Assembly: GCA_017542345.1 (NCBI GenBank)
Contig: JAFXXI010000004.1
Coordinates: 1-41,315, forward strand
Direction: 5' to 3'
DNA length: 41,315 bases
From: Bacteroidales bacterium
GTDB taxonomy: Bacteria; Bacteroidota; Bacteroidia; Bacteroidales; P3
Part shown: positions 32,213-41,032 of the stretch, piece after piece
Numbering within the stretch: position 1 is the stretch's first letter
Layout of the letters: the number at the start of each line of letters is the position of its first letter
Translations under genes and position numbers: made by a program
Notes under the pieces: model-generated
Told to the model about the DNA's origin: nothing
The model's database searches: none
The model's input: only the letters and a program-made list of their open reading frames with translations

Positions 32213-34039
32213 ATGAAACGGCGCGGTATCATATTGTGTCTATGTATTTTGGCGATGTTCCTATGCCGCCCCGCTGCCGTCGTTGCCCAGCAGTCGCAGG
32301 AGCAGATGGCCGCCTATTATTACGACAACGGCGAGTTCCAGCAGGCTGCGCAGTTGTATGAGTCTCTATACAAGCGCACAAGCAACAAGTATTACTATCA
32401 GCGACTCTACTCCACCTATCTTCAGTTAGGGGAATACAAGGATGCAGCCAAGTTGGCCGAAAAGCGGCAGAGGAGTCAGCCCAAAGAACTTTCGTTGTAT
32501 GTCGATCAAGGTAATGTTTATCTCGTTCAGAAACAGCCAAAAAAGGCCGAGAAGTACTTTGATCGCGCCATTGACGCCATCACTTCGAACCTGGCGCCGA
32601 TTCCCGATTTAGCGATGGCGTTTTCCAATATCGGCCGTCCCGACTACGCCGCCAAGACCTACCTCACAGCGCGTGGCAAGACGCGCAATCCGCAATTGTA
32701 TTTCCTTGAGCTTGTGGGCATCTACCAGGCCATGGGGGATTATGAGGCAATGACGCAAGAGTATTTCGGACTGCTTGATCATCAGCCCGGTATCATGCCT
32801 TCGGTCCAGGTCAGCATGCAGAAGGCCATGCTTGAAGCACCTGACAATCGTCTGGCTGAAGGAATTCGTCAGGCGCTCGTCCAGCGAGTTCGTGAGCATC
32901 CTGAAAACCAGACGTATCTCGAAATGATGATCTGGTTTTCTATCCAGCAGAAAGACTTTGCCTTTGCTCTGACGCAGGCCCTTGCGGTCGATGCGCGGTT
33001 CCCTGGCAAGGGGGGCGACCAGTTGTTGCGTGTGGCCCGAATTGCTTATCAGAACGAAGCATACGACGTGGCTGCGGAGGCTTACCGCCAGATGCAAAAG
33101 AAGGGGAAAGAAAGCCCTCATTATTTCGACAGCCGTGTGGGAGAACTGGAAGTGGAGTTCGCCCGCATCAATCATAACTATGCTATTGATAGCAAGGAGT
33201 TTCAGTCGCTCGTCCAGCGCTATGAAGAGGCTATCTCTGAACTCGGCAAGAACGAACGGACCGTTCCCCTCATGCGCAATTATGCCAACTTGATGGCTTA
33301 CCATGGCAACGATGCGCAGGCGGCGGTGAGCATGCTGGACGATGTGCTGGAGATACCGCGTCTGAAGCCTGCTGTGCGTGACGAGGTGAAGTTAGACCTC
33401 GGTGATTTGCTGCTTTTTGCAGGCTCTATGTGGGATGCGTCGCTGCTCTATATGCAGGTCGAGAAAGCCAACCAGAATGATGTGTTGGGCGCCCAGGCCA
33501 AGTTCAAGAATGCCAAACTGTCGTATTTCAACCATGATTTCGAGTGGGCCAATTCGCAGCTCAAGGTGCTGCGCTCTTCCACCTCGAAGTTGGTGGCCAA
33601 CGACGCCATGGAACTTTCGCTCCTTATATCTGATAACATGGAAGATGACAGCACCTATGGGATGCTGGAACGCTTCGCCGATGCCGACCTGTTGCTCTAC
33701 CGCAATCAGCTGGATGCCGCCTGGTTTGGCTTTGATGCCATCTCGCGCAGTGTCGTTACGCATCCCCTCTTCGACGAGGTACTGATGCGCAAGGCGCAAA
33801 TCCGCATGAAACAAGCACGTTACACGGATGCTGATGCCATCTTGAAGCAACTGATAGAGATGTATCCCTATGATATTACGGCCGATGATGCCCTGATGCT
33901 TCGGGCGGAACTCAACGAGGACCACCTGGACAATCCGGCCGTGGCCCTCGAATGCTACGAGAAACTCCTCATCGACTACCCCTCTTCGCTCTATTCCGAC
34001 CTGGCCAGAAAACGATATAACGCGCTGAAAGCAAGATGA
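32213..34039 (+). CDS. Exported tetratricopeptide-repeat protein
   Basis: 608 residues from the ATG at 32213; an upstream start would run through tRNA sequence. The signal peptide is about 1-25 (LCLCILAMFLCRPAAVVAQ). TPR-like helix pairs fill the rest: AAYYYDNGEFQQAAQLYESL, YLQLGEYKDAAKLAEKRQ, and a C-terminal set ending in ALECYEKLLIDYPSSLYSDL, as in YbgF/BamD-type repeats. Probably a periplasmic scaffold; its partners are unknown. The tRNA terminator lies directly before the start and no separate promoter is evident. The stop overlaps the ksgA start as ATGA. Confidence 0.85.
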   Translation: MKRRGIILCLCILAMFLCRPAAVVAQQSQEQMAAYYYDNGEFQQAAQLYESLYKRTSNKYYYQRLYSTYLQLGEYKDAAKLAEKRQRSQPKELSLYVDQGNVYLVQKQPKKAEKYFDRAIDAITSNLAPIPDLAMAFSNIGRPDYAAKTYLTARGKTRNPQLYFLELVGIYQAMGDYEAMTQEYFGLLDHQPGIMPSVQVSMQKAMLEAPDNRLAEGIRQALVQRVREHPENQTYLEMMIWFSIQQKDFAFALTQALAVDARFPGKGGDQLLRVARIAYQNEAYDVAAEAYRQMQKKGKESPHYFDSRVGELEVEFARINHNYAIDSKEFQSLVQRYEEAISELGKNERTVPLMRNYANLMAYHGNDAQAAVSMLDDVLEIPRLKPAVRDEVKLDLGDLLLFAGSMWDASLLYMQVEKANQNDVLGAQAKFKNAKLSYFNHDFEWANSQLKVLRSSTSKLVANDAMELSLLISDNMEDDSTYGMLERFADADLLLYRNQLDAAWFGFDAISRSVVTHPLFDEVLMRKAQIRMKQARYTDADAILKQLIEMYPYDITADDALMLRAELNEDHLDNPAVALECYEKLLIDYPSSLYSDLARKRYNALKAR

Positions 34040-34803
34040 ACGAAGTAAAAGCAAAGAAATTCCTAGGGCAGCATTTCCTCACCGATGAGAACATCGCCCA
34101 GCGTATTGTCGACAGCCTTTCAGGGAGTACCCCCAATGTTATTGAGATTGGCCCCGGTATGGGGGTGCTGACCAAGTATCTCATTGGGAAACAGGAGCTC
34201 AACTTCCATGTGGTGGAGATTGACCGTGAGTCGGTTGCCTGGCTCCATGAGCACTATCCCACGCTCGATGTCATCGAGGGCGACTTCCTGAAACTTGACT
34301 TAAACACCTTGTTCCAAGACACATTCACTGTCATTGGCAACTTCCCCTATAATATTTCTTCGCAGATTCTCTTCCGCATCTTCGACTGCCGCAACCAGGC
34401 AGTTGAAGTGGTCGGCATGTTCCAGAAAGAGGTGGCCGAGCGTGTGGCTGCAGGCCCTGGAAGCAAGACTTATGGCATCCTATCAGTCTTGCTATCTGCG
34501 TTTTATGATATCGAATACCTCTTCACCGTGCACGAGCATGTGTTCAACCCGCCGCCGAAGGTGAAATCGGCAGTGATAAGATTGACGAGAAATGACGTAA
34601 CGTCTTTGGAATGTGATGAGAAGCTGTTCGTCCAAACCGTTAAGGCGGGATTCAACCAGCGCCGGAAGACGCTGCGGAACGCACTGCGCTCGGCGGGCCT
34701 GCCCATCGAGAAAGTTGACGAGACGGTGCTTGGTAAACGCGCCGAGCAGCTTTCGGTGCAGGAATTCATCCAACTCACGAAATCCATACAGTCATGTCTA
34801 TAG
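34036..34803 (+). CDS. ksgA: 16S rRNA (A1518/A1519) dimethyltransferase
   Basis: SAM-dependent enzyme that dimethylates two adjacent adenines in the 16S rRNA 3' hairpin during late small-subunit assembly; loss gives kasugamycin resistance. 255 residues. It starts AKKFLGQHFLTDENIAQRIV; motif I is VIEIGPGMGVLTKYL, the acidic EGDFLKLDL follows, and motif IV reads NFPYNISSQILF. The C-terminal helical domain ends in QEFIQLTKSIQ. Overlaps with the TPR gene before and the membrane-protein gene after imply one operon. Confidence 0.97.
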   Translation: MNEVKAKKFLGQHFLTDENIAQRIVDSLSGSTPNVIEIGPGMGVLTKYLIGKQELNFHVVEIDRESVAWLHEHYPTLDVIEGDFLKLDLNTLFQDTFTVIGNFPYNISSQILFRIFDCRNQAVEVVGMFQKEVAERVAAGPGSKTYGILSVLLSAFYDIEYLFTVHEHVFNPPPKVKSAVIRLTRNDVTSLECDEKLFVQTVKAGFNQRRKTLRNALRSAGLPIEKVDETVLGKRAEQLSVQEFIQLTKSIQSCL

Positions 34804-35378
34804 TATCCTTTATTGTAATAGCCATTGCCCTAGGAATCAGTGCCATGTTGCTTATGCGCCGCTGTGCCGACGCTGCCTCCATATCGCTGTCGAAGGGGTT
34901 GCTCATCTCTTTCGTCGTGGCCGTTGTCCATGCCGCACTTTATTGTCTGGGTATCCTTTTGGGAAATATGCTGCGGTTCGAGTTGCCCGACAATCCCGAG
35001 GCGTTTGCCCGGGCCAATAGCTTTGTTCTCTTGGGTTTATCCCTTTTCGTGGCCGTCAAAATGATGTGGCCCTACTTGGGCAAAAAGACGCAACCGGCGG
35101 CTTACGACCTTAACGCCGGAGTGTTCCGTGTGTTGCTGTTCACGGTCGCCACGGGCATCAATGGATTCCTGCTTGGTATCGGTGCCGGTTTCATGGTTCC
35201 TCTCGCCGGCCACCTCCACAGCGCCCTCTGGCCGCTGCTGGTTGCCACATTCCTTTTTTCTTATCTCGGCATCATGTATGGCCGACAGAAAGTCGTGCTG
35301 CGTCCGCGCCGCTGGATAGCTATGGCGGCTTTCATCATCATCGCCACCGCCGTCATCGCTGTCGTCACTGCCGCGTAG
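34794..35378 (+). CDS. Six-helix inner-membrane protein, MntP-like
   Basis: 194 residues with six hydrophobic segments: about 3-20, 31-55, 72-90, 113-135, 140-160 and 170-192. Size and layout resemble the MntP/YebN manganese exporters and other LysE-like carriers, including the paired Gly-rich helices (FVVAVVHAALYCLGILLGNM; VATGINGFLLGIGAGFM). The Asp of the usual MDAFAVS motif in helix 1 is absent, so manganese export is uncertain. It starts 10 bp inside ksgA and its last 14 bp overlap the opposite U32 gene. Confidence 0.6.
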   Translation: MSIVSFIVIAIALGISAMLLMRRCADAASISLSKGLLISFVVAVVHAALYCLGILLGNMLRFELPDNPEAFARANSFVLLGLSLFVAVKMMWPYLGKKTQPAAYDLNAGVFRVLLFTVATGINGFLLGIGAGFMVPLAGHLHSALWPLLVATFLFSYLGIMYGRQKVVLRPRRWIAMAAFIIIATAVIAVVTAA

Positions 35379-37194
35379 CCCTGTAGATACGCATCAGGCA
35401 TTCCGCACAGTCGAATTCCAGACGGAATTGACGATCGTTGTTCCGGAGGATGAGCCTGTCGGCGGGCTTGATGTCCACCTGCGGCTTGCCGTGATTCTTC
35501 CCCTGCAGGCAGCAGCCCAGCTCGTAGCGTAGACAGTATTTGGTGGTCATCAGCGCCTTGCCGTCGTAGTCTTCGGTCTGCTCCAGCCCGCGTTCTATTT
35601 TGCTCACTCCATGACGTTTATAGAATGCCTCCGCCTTGTCGTTGATAACATTGGCGCGGTAGTCGAGCGCTGTGGAAGGGTAGGGCTGGTTCTGGTCGTG
35701 GCAGACGCAGTCTTCCGGACGGAAGCGGCTGATTCTATTTTCTTTGAGGAGTTCCACCGCTTGGCGTCGCAGCTCGTTGAGGGTGCCTGCCGGGATGAAG
35801 TAGCGGCCTTCGGTGGTATCGGTCACTTGGGTGGCCACGAAGGGGGTGTTGCCCAGTTTGGAAAGCTGCTTGACGATGTTGCTTGAGTTTTGCTGGCTGT
35901 TGTTGGAAGCCGTAGGCTCCAGGGTGAGGTGCCGCACTGCCGTCACGCCGTCCTCGTCCTTGATTTCCAGGCTGAAGTCCTGTCCGCTACCGCTGAAGCG
36001 CATCTCCACATCTATCTTGCGCTCGGCGGTGCAGCCTTGCAGCTGTTTCTCAAATTGCTGGTCGTTGTTGCGCCAGATGGTGGTGCCCACCTGGAGGTCG
36101 GGCATCCGGTTGGGCGTCACCGTGCGTCCCTGCACGGCGTTGACCAGGAATCCCTGCATCTTCCCGTCGGCGTCGAAATAGCAGAGCCCGTCGCCATTGG
36201 AAAAAGATTCTTTGCCGCTGATAACAAGGGTGTTGCTGCAGACGGAAGACACCTTGCCGATAAGCTTTCCGATGGATTTTTGGGTGTCAAATGAGGCCAT
36301 CGGCTGACGGCCGCGGAGGAAATAATCGGTATAGCCGCGGTTGAAGGTGCGTTCGGGGTCGGGTGTGAAGGTGTAGGTGCAGCGGCCGGAGGAGGCTCTC
36401 TCATGGCCTTCCATCAGGTTGTCAAGCAGTTGGCGGTAGTAGGCGGTTATATTCTTTACATAGCTCAGGTCTTTCAGGCGCCCCTCGATTTTGAACGAGC
36501 TGATGCCGGCATCTATCATGTTTCGAAGCTGTTGGCTGGCGTTGAAGTCGCGGGGCGACAGCAGGTGCTTCTCTTTGATGAGCAGGCGGCCCTCCCCGTT
36601 GTAGAGGTCGTAGGTCGACCGGCAGGGTTGTGAGCATTTGCCTCGGTTACCGCTGCGGCCATTAATGCACTGGCTCATATAGCACTGTCCGCTGTAGCTC
36701 ACACAGAGGGCGCCGTGGACGAAGGCTTCGAGGTCCAGCTGGGTGGCCTGTCTGATTTCGCGCATCTGCTCCAGCGAGGCCTCCCGCGCCAGCACCACAC
36801 GGCGGAAACCTGCTTGTTCCAAGAACTTTATCCGCTCCACGGAGGCGTTGTGGCATTGCGTGCTGGCGTGCAGCTCGATGGGCGGCAGGTCGCATTCCAG
36901 CAGTCCCATGTCTTGCACGAGCAGTGCGTCGACGCCGATGTTGTAGAGTTGGTAGATGATCTTCACGGCGGGTTCCAGCTCGTCGTCGAAAAGCAGCGTG
37001 TTGACGGTGGCGAAGACCTTGGAACCATAGAGGTGTGCATATTTCACCAGCGCCTCGATGTCCTCGATGGTGTTGGTGGCGGCGGCGCGGGCGCCGTAGG
37101 CGGGCGCGCCGATATAGAGGGCGTCGGCACCGTGGTTGATGGCTTCACGGCCGAACTCCAAGTTCTTGGCAGGGGAGAGCAGTTCCAGTTTCAT
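35365..37194 (-). CDS. U32-family peptidase-like RNA hydroxylation protein
   Basis: 609 residues. The N-terminal half has the U32 signature: LELLSPAKNLEFGREAINHG, ADALYIGAPAYGARAAA, FVHGALCVSYSGQCYMSQ and the Cys cluster GNRGKCSQPCR. The C-terminal region (about 330-609) looks beta-rich, as in the long members. Related proteins RlhA and TrhP are needed for C2501 hydroxylation in 23S rRNA and for tRNA wobble hydroxylation; the length fits the RlhA type better, but I cannot decide. Divergent from aroB with only 34 bp between start codons. Confidence 0.85.
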   Translation of the reverse strand: MKLELLSPAKNLEFGREAINHGADALYIGAPAYGARAAATNTIEDIEALVKYAHLYGSKVFATVNTLLFDDELEPAVKIIYQLYNIGVDALLVQDMGLLECDLPPIELHASTQCHNASVERIKFLEQAGFRRVVLAREASLEQMREIRQATQLDLEAFVHGALCVSYSGQCYMSQCINGRSGNRGKCSQPCRSTYDLYNGEGRLLIKEKHLLSPRDFNASQQLRNMIDAGISSFKIEGRLKDLSYVKNITAYYRQLLDNLMEGHERASSGRCTYTFTPDPERTFNRGYTDYFLRGRQPMASFDTQKSIGKLIGKVSSVCSNTLVISGKESFSNGDGLCYFDADGKMQGFLVNAVQGRTVTPNRMPDLQVGTTIWRNNDQQFEKQLQGCTAERKIDVEMRFSGSGQDFSLEIKDEDGVTAVRHLTLEPTASNNSQQNSSNIVKQLSKLGNTPFVATQVTDTTEGRYFIPAGTLNELRRQAVELLKENRISRFRPEDCVCHDQNQPYPSTALDYRANVINDKAEAFYKRHGVSKIERGLEQTEDYDGKALMTTKYCLRYELGCCLQGKNHGKPQVDIKPADRLILRNNDRQFRLEFDCAECLMRIYRATRQ

Positions 37195-37231
37195 GCAATA
37201 TTTAACGTATCAGCGCGTTATTTATTGCATG
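37192..37231. promoter_or_regulatory. Interrupted palindrome spanning both start codons
   Basis: CATGCAATA (37192-37200) pairs with TATTGCATG (37223-37231), and TAACG (37203-37207) with CGTTA (37216-37220), exactly symmetric about 37211.5. Both the U32 and aroB ATGs lie in the outer arms. No TAnnTTTG box fits between them. Confidence 0.55.
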
Positions 37232-38260
37232 ACTACGAAAACCCGAATACTGTACGGTGGCCTGCGCGCGTTGAGCCGCGCACTGGCCAAGGAGGAATGG
37301 CAGGATACCAAATACACCATCCTGCTGGACGAGAACACGTTCCAATACTGCCTTCCCCTGCTTGTCTCGCAGGTCGAGGCCTTGCAGGAGGCCGAATTCA
37401 TCGAGGTGCCGGTAGGGGAGGAGTGCAAGAGCCTGGAGGTGGCGGCACAGGTGTGGCAGACCTTGTTGGAGGCCGGGGCCGACCGCCAGAGTGTGGTCGT
37501 CAATCTCGGCGGCGGATGTGTCTGCGATCTCGGGGGCTATGTGGCCGCCGGTTATAAGCGCGGCATCCGTCATATCAATGTACCGACCACCCTGCTTGCT
37601 ATGGTCGACGCCGCTATCGGCGGCAAGACCGCCATCGACTTCGGCGGCGTGAAAAACAGCCTCGGCCACTTCTATCCCTCCTCATTAACCGTCATAGAAC
37701 CAGCCTTTTTAGACACCCTTCCGCAGACGGAACTCCTCTGCGGACAGATGGAGATGGTAAAGACCGCCGCCGTCGCCGACCCCGCACTATTCAATGAATT
37801 GATTTCCACCACCGATACCTCCCACTTAAAAGAGGTCGCACGCCTCAAGGCGCGTGTGGTGAAGGCCGACCCCTACGACCATGGTATCAGGAAGATACTC
37901 AACTTCGGACACACCTTCGGCCACGCCATCGAGCTTTACCACGGCCTGCCCCACGGCATCGCCGTGGGCATGGGCATGAAGGCTGCCATGTACCTCTCGG
38001 TGAAGAAACTCGGCCTCTCGGAGGCGGTATATACCACATATTCCCAGTGGCTTAAGGAACAGCTATCCGCCATCCACATCCCACTACCCACTTTTAATTT
38101 GAAGGACATCGAGCAGATGTTGCCCCTGATGCATCAGGACAAGAAAAACACCGCAGACGAGCTGCGGTGTGTATTGTTGCAGGACCTCGGCGCCGCCGTC
38201 ATCGATATCACGGTCAGCGACCACGAGGTGCGCGACGCGCTGCTCAAGCTGGCACGATAA
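37229..38260 (+). CDS. aroB: 3-dehydroquinate synthase
   Basis: Second shikimate-pathway step: converts DAHP to 3-dehydroquinate using NAD and a divalent metal. 343 residues from the ATG at 37229; an earlier ATG at 37136 lies within the U32 gene. NAD-binding GGGCVCDLGGYVAAGYKRG, the substrate segment PTTLLAMVDAAIGGKTAID and metal ligands in NFGHTFGHAIE are present. GQMEMVKTA carries a conserved Glu and Lys. The last 17 bp overlap the opposite lysC gene. Confidence 0.95.
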   Translation: MTTKTRILYGGLRALSRALAKEEWQDTKYTILLDENTFQYCLPLLVSQVEALQEAEFIEVPVGEECKSLEVAAQVWQTLLEAGADRQSVVVNLGGGCVCDLGGYVAAGYKRGIRHINVPTTLLAMVDAAIGGKTAIDFGGVKNSLGHFYPSSLTVIEPAFLDTLPQTELLCGQMEMVKTAAVADPALFNELISTTDTSHLKEVARLKARVVKADPYDHGIRKILNFGHTFGHAIELYHGLPHGIAVGMGMKAAMYLSVKKLGLSEAVYTTYSQWLKEQLSAIHIPLPTFNLKDIEQMLPLMHQDKKNTADELRCVLLQDLGAAVIDITVSDHEVRDALLKLAR

Positions 38261-39515
38261 GTTGCTCGGTGGTGCGGCTGCGCTGTTCGAGGAGGATGGG
38301 TCGGTTGGCCACAATGCGGTCGATGACCTCCTGGGTGTAGTATCGGATGGTGATCAGCTGCAGGTTGTCGTTGTAACGCACACGGAACATGCTTTTTAGC
38401 TCCTCGATGAGGGGAGCTACCAGTTGCGGGTTGTTGTCGATGCAGATGGAGAAACTCAAGGCGGAGTTCTGCATCAGGTTCACGCGGATGCCTATCTTGC
38501 TGAGTATGCCGAAGATGACCTGCAGGTTGTCCTCGGCGATGAAGGAGTAGTCGCGCGGCAGGATGGAGAGCAGAATCTGGTTGTTCTTGAAGATGTAGAG
38601 CGGTGTCTCGGGGCTGATAGTATGATAGTTACCCACTACAGAACCCTCAACTTCGGGGCTGATAAAGGAGCGGATATAAAGCGGGATGCCCTTGTTCTGG
38701 ATGGGCTTCACTGTCTTGGGATGGATGACCGAGGCGCCGTAGTAGGCCAACTCAATAGCCTCGTTGTATGGTATTTGACCAATCTTCACGGTGTCGTGGA
38801 AGAACTTGGGGTCGGCATTGAGGAAGCCCGGCACGTCCTTCCAGATGGTGACGCTCTCGGCCCCAAGGCAATAGGCCAGGATGGCGGCCGAGTAGTCGGA
38901 ACCCTCGCGACCCAGCGTGGTGGTGTGGCTGTCGGGTGTACCCCCTATAAAGCCCTGTGTTATAATGACCTGATGACGACTTGGGGCCTCCTCGTCGGCA
39001 ACGAGTCGCTGGCAGGCGGCTTGCGTCTTCGTCCAGTCTACGTGTCCCTCGCGGTAGTGGTTGTCGGTGATGACCAGTTGGCGCGCATCGAGCCATTGAG
39101 TACTGATTCCATGGCTGTTGAGGTATTCGGCGATGATTGTGGTGGAGATGAGTTCGCCGAAGGAGACCACCTGGTCATAGTTATAGTTGTATTGGTCGGC
39201 CTCGGGTTGCAGAGAGGCGAGCACGTCGTCGAGTTTGCGGAGCAGTCCCTGTACGGCATTATCGGCACCGTCGACACATGGAATCAGATCTTTATAAATC
39301 TTCAGATGGTATTCTTCGAGCTGTCTGCGGAGCTCGTGGGTGTCGTCGGTCACTCCCGGCACGAGCTTCTCCAACAGGTTGGTGGTCTTGCCCATGGCGG
39401 AGACGACCACCACCAGCGGCTTGCCGGGTTCCAGATGCGACTGTACTATCTGCGCCATGTTGCGCACCGCGTCGGCACTGTTGACCGAGGCGCCTCCGAA
39501 TTTAAATACCTTCAT
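38244..39515 (-). CDS. lysC: Aspartate kinase
   Basis: Phosphorylates aspartate, the first step toward lysine, threonine, methionine and diaminopimelate. 423 residues, monofunctional, with no homoserine dehydrogenase domain fused. The kinase start is MKVFKFGGASVNSADAV, and TTLGREGSDYSAAILA is the conserved mid-domain motif. The C-terminal ~120 residues hold the ACT-type region (LLSILPRDYSF, IFGILSKIGIRVNLMQNSAL), so end-product inhibition is likely. An 8-base repeat array lies directly before the ATG in the leader. Confidence 0.94.
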   Translation of the reverse strand: MKVFKFGGASVNSADAVRNMAQIVQSHLEPGKPLVVVVSAMGKTTNLLEKLVPGVTDDTHELRRQLEEYHLKIYKDLIPCVDGADNAVQGLLRKLDDVLASLQPEADQYNYNYDQVVSFGELISTTIIAEYLNSHGISTQWLDARQLVITDNHYREGHVDWTKTQAACQRLVADEEAPSRHQVIITQGFIGGTPDSHTTTLGREGSDYSAAILAYCLGAESVTIWKDVPGFLNADPKFFHDTVKIGQIPYNEAIELAYYGASVIHPKTVKPIQNKGIPLYIRSFISPEVEGSVVGNYHTISPETPLYIFKNNQILLSILPRDYSFIAEDNLQVIFGILSKIGIRVNLMQNSALSFSICIDNNPQLVAPLIEELKSMFRVRYNDNLQLITIRYYTQEVIDRIVANRPILLEQRSRTTEQLIVPA

Positions 39516-39520
39516 TTGTC

Positions 39521-39606
39521 TTATCTCCTTATCTCCTGTCTCCTTATCTCCTTATCTCCTTATCTCCTGTCTCCTTATCTCCTTATCTCCTTATCTCCTT
39601 ATCTCC
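39521..39606. repeat. Array of 8- and 7-base units upstream of lysC
   Basis: Eleven units in the plus-strand order 8,8,7,8,8,8,7,8,8,8,8: nine TTATCTCC and two TGTCTCC. On the lysC strand this reads GGAGATAA repeated, with GGAG cores, ending five bases before the ATG. It fills almost the whole gap between smpB and lysC. Confidence 0.9.
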
Positions 39607-39610
39607 ACAA

Positions 39611-40063
39611 TCACGCCAGCTCCCTCTCCATATCGCGACGCGAGTCCTTGGCCTTGATAGTCTCGCGCTTGTCGTAGTGGTGCTTGCCCTTGGCGAGGGC
39701 GATAGTCATTTTGGCGTAGCCGCGGGGGTCGACATAGAGCAGCTCGGGCACGATGGTGAATCCGCGCTCCTTGATTTTGTTCTGCAGCTTGCGCAGCTCG
39801 CGGCGGGTGAGCAGCAGCTTGCGGTCGCGCTTGGCCTGGTGACCCCAGTAGGAGCCGAATTTATACTCAGAGATGTGCATATCGCGGACAAACAGCTCGT
39901 TGCCTACGAAAGTACACCAGGCGTCGTTGAGGTTGGCCTTGCCCTCGCGGATGCTCTTGATTTCACTGCCCATCAATACGAGACCCGCCGTGTATTCGTC
40001 CAACAGGAAATATTCATACGCGGCCCGTTTGTTCTTGATTTCTATGATGTTTTTCTCTGCCAT
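39611..40063 (-). CDS. smpB: SsrA-binding protein
   Basis: Binds tmRNA and delivers it to stalled ribosomes for trans-translation. 150 residues from [11 protein letters not shown] at 40063; an ATG two codons earlier (40069) is equally possible. Family segments are [39 protein letters not shown], the basic [12 protein letters not shown] and the C-terminal tail [20 protein letters not shown]. No tmRNA gene was seen in the window. It ends four bases before the repeat array. Confidence 0.96.
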   Translation of the reverse strand: MAEKNIIEIKNKRAAYEYFLLDEYTAGLVLMGSEIKSIREGKANLNDAWCTFVGNELFVRDMHISEYKFGSYWGHQAKRDRKLLLTRRELRKLQNKIKERGFTIVPELLYVDPRGYAKMTIALAKGKHHYDKRETIKAKDSRRDMERELA

Positions 40064-40094
40064 GTACAAACCCTATAACGGCATTAGGGTGTAA

Positions 40095-40820
40095 TTATTG
40101 TGTCAGGCCGCCGTAGGACTTGGCGGCGGTGCGGAGGGCCTCCTCGGTGGTGTAGGCGAGGTAGTATTCGCAGCGCGTCACGATGCCCTGCGACGAGCAG
40201 CGCTCACCGTTGATGCGCACCAGGGCCCACCCCTTCATCGCGTCGGCAAACTCGTCGCCCGTCAGGGCCAGACAGCCGTCCACCACGGTCATCTCGTTCC
40301 TTGACACCTCGCGCGCGCGGAACCGCACCCGCGGAGTGCGTCCTTCGATGCGCTGCTCGGCGGTGTAGAGGATCATCTGCTCGTTCTGCCGCAGGTCGCC
40401 GGCTTTGAGGTTGGTGAGCAGGGCCGCGTCGGCGCCCACCGTGCCCAGCCGTTGCTTCACCTCCGGCAGGGTGCCGTCGCTCACCGGTATGCCGGGCATC
40501 AGCAGCGCCGCGCCGCTGGTTGCGCCGGTGCAGGGCACGAACACCGCCGGCAGCCGGTTGGCCAGCGAGGCAAAGCCCAGATAGGCCGTCTTGCTTTCGG
40601 TGAACATCGGCCCGCAGAGTTTCAGCGTATGCCACAGCGCTATGGTGTGCCGCATCCGCTGGCGTTGCACGAACTGCTCTAGCGTGTTGCTGCGACGTTC
40701 TTTCGAGTGCGCCACGCGCCCCACCACCTGCCCATGCCGCAGGTAGAATGTCATGCCGGCCGAGCGGAAGCTTCCCGTCATCAGCAGGCCTTTTCCTGTG
40801 TTTGTTTTCTTTTTTGTCAT
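40095..40820 (-). CDS. Protein of unknown function, Lys/Arg-rich start
   Basis: 241 residues, no signal peptide or membrane helix. It opens MTKKKTNTGKGLLMTGSFRS, then a beta-like FYLRHGQVVGRVAHSKERRS with a basic helix (LEQFVQRQRMRHTIALWHTL). The middle and end look beta-rich (GWALVRINGERCSSQGIV). The short opening followed by an R-S-N-T-x-E-Q segment reminds me faintly of small Bacteroidales DUF6266-type proteins, but I would not assign it. Its -7 box (41040-41033) is ~210 bases upstream, with element C in the leader. Confidence 0.65.
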   Translation of the reverse strand: MTKKKTNTGKGLLMTGSFRSAGMTFYLRHGQVVGRVAHSKERRSNTLEQFVQRQRMRHTIALWHTLKLCGPMFTESKTAYLGFASLANRLPAVFVPCTGATSGAALLMPGIPVSDGTLPEVKQRLGTVGADAALLTNLKAGDLRQNEQMILYTAEQRIEGRTPRVRFRAREVSRNEMTVVDGCLALTGDEFADAMKGWALVRINGERCSSQGIVTRCEYYLAYTTEEALRTAAKSYGGLTQ

Positions 40821-40899
40821 GGTTTTCTATGTTTTGGTTGCTTATTTTGTTCGTTTTTGGTCCCTATTTCCTTCGCTCGTTGTCCGCTTGTTATTCTGT

Positions 40900-40981
40900 T
40901 GTTGTCCAGTACTTGTACAGTCATTCACTGGACAAGTACTGGACATATACTGGACAAGTACTGGACAAATGATGGACTAAA
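40900..40981. repeat. 11-bp unit array with inverted units (element C)
   Basis: Two reverse-oriented units (TGTTGTCCAGT, ACTTGTACAGT; 40900-40921), a five-base spacer, then five direct units: ACTGGACAAGT, ACTGGACATAT, ACTGGACAAGT, ACTGGACAAAT, GATGGACTAAA (40927-40981). The inverted units pair with direct units 1-2 at about 19 of 22 bases. Lies in the gene-free stretch 40821-41161 and within the leader of the preceding minus-strand gene. Confidence 0.85.
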
Positions 40982-41032
40982 TACCTAGCTGTCAGGCAGC
41001 TGAACAGTACAGCGTGCCGGGCCTCAACGGTG

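Noticed and set aside
39521..39606. CRISPR array
   Set aside because: Units of 7-8 bases in direct contact, with no spacers and no cas genes nearby.
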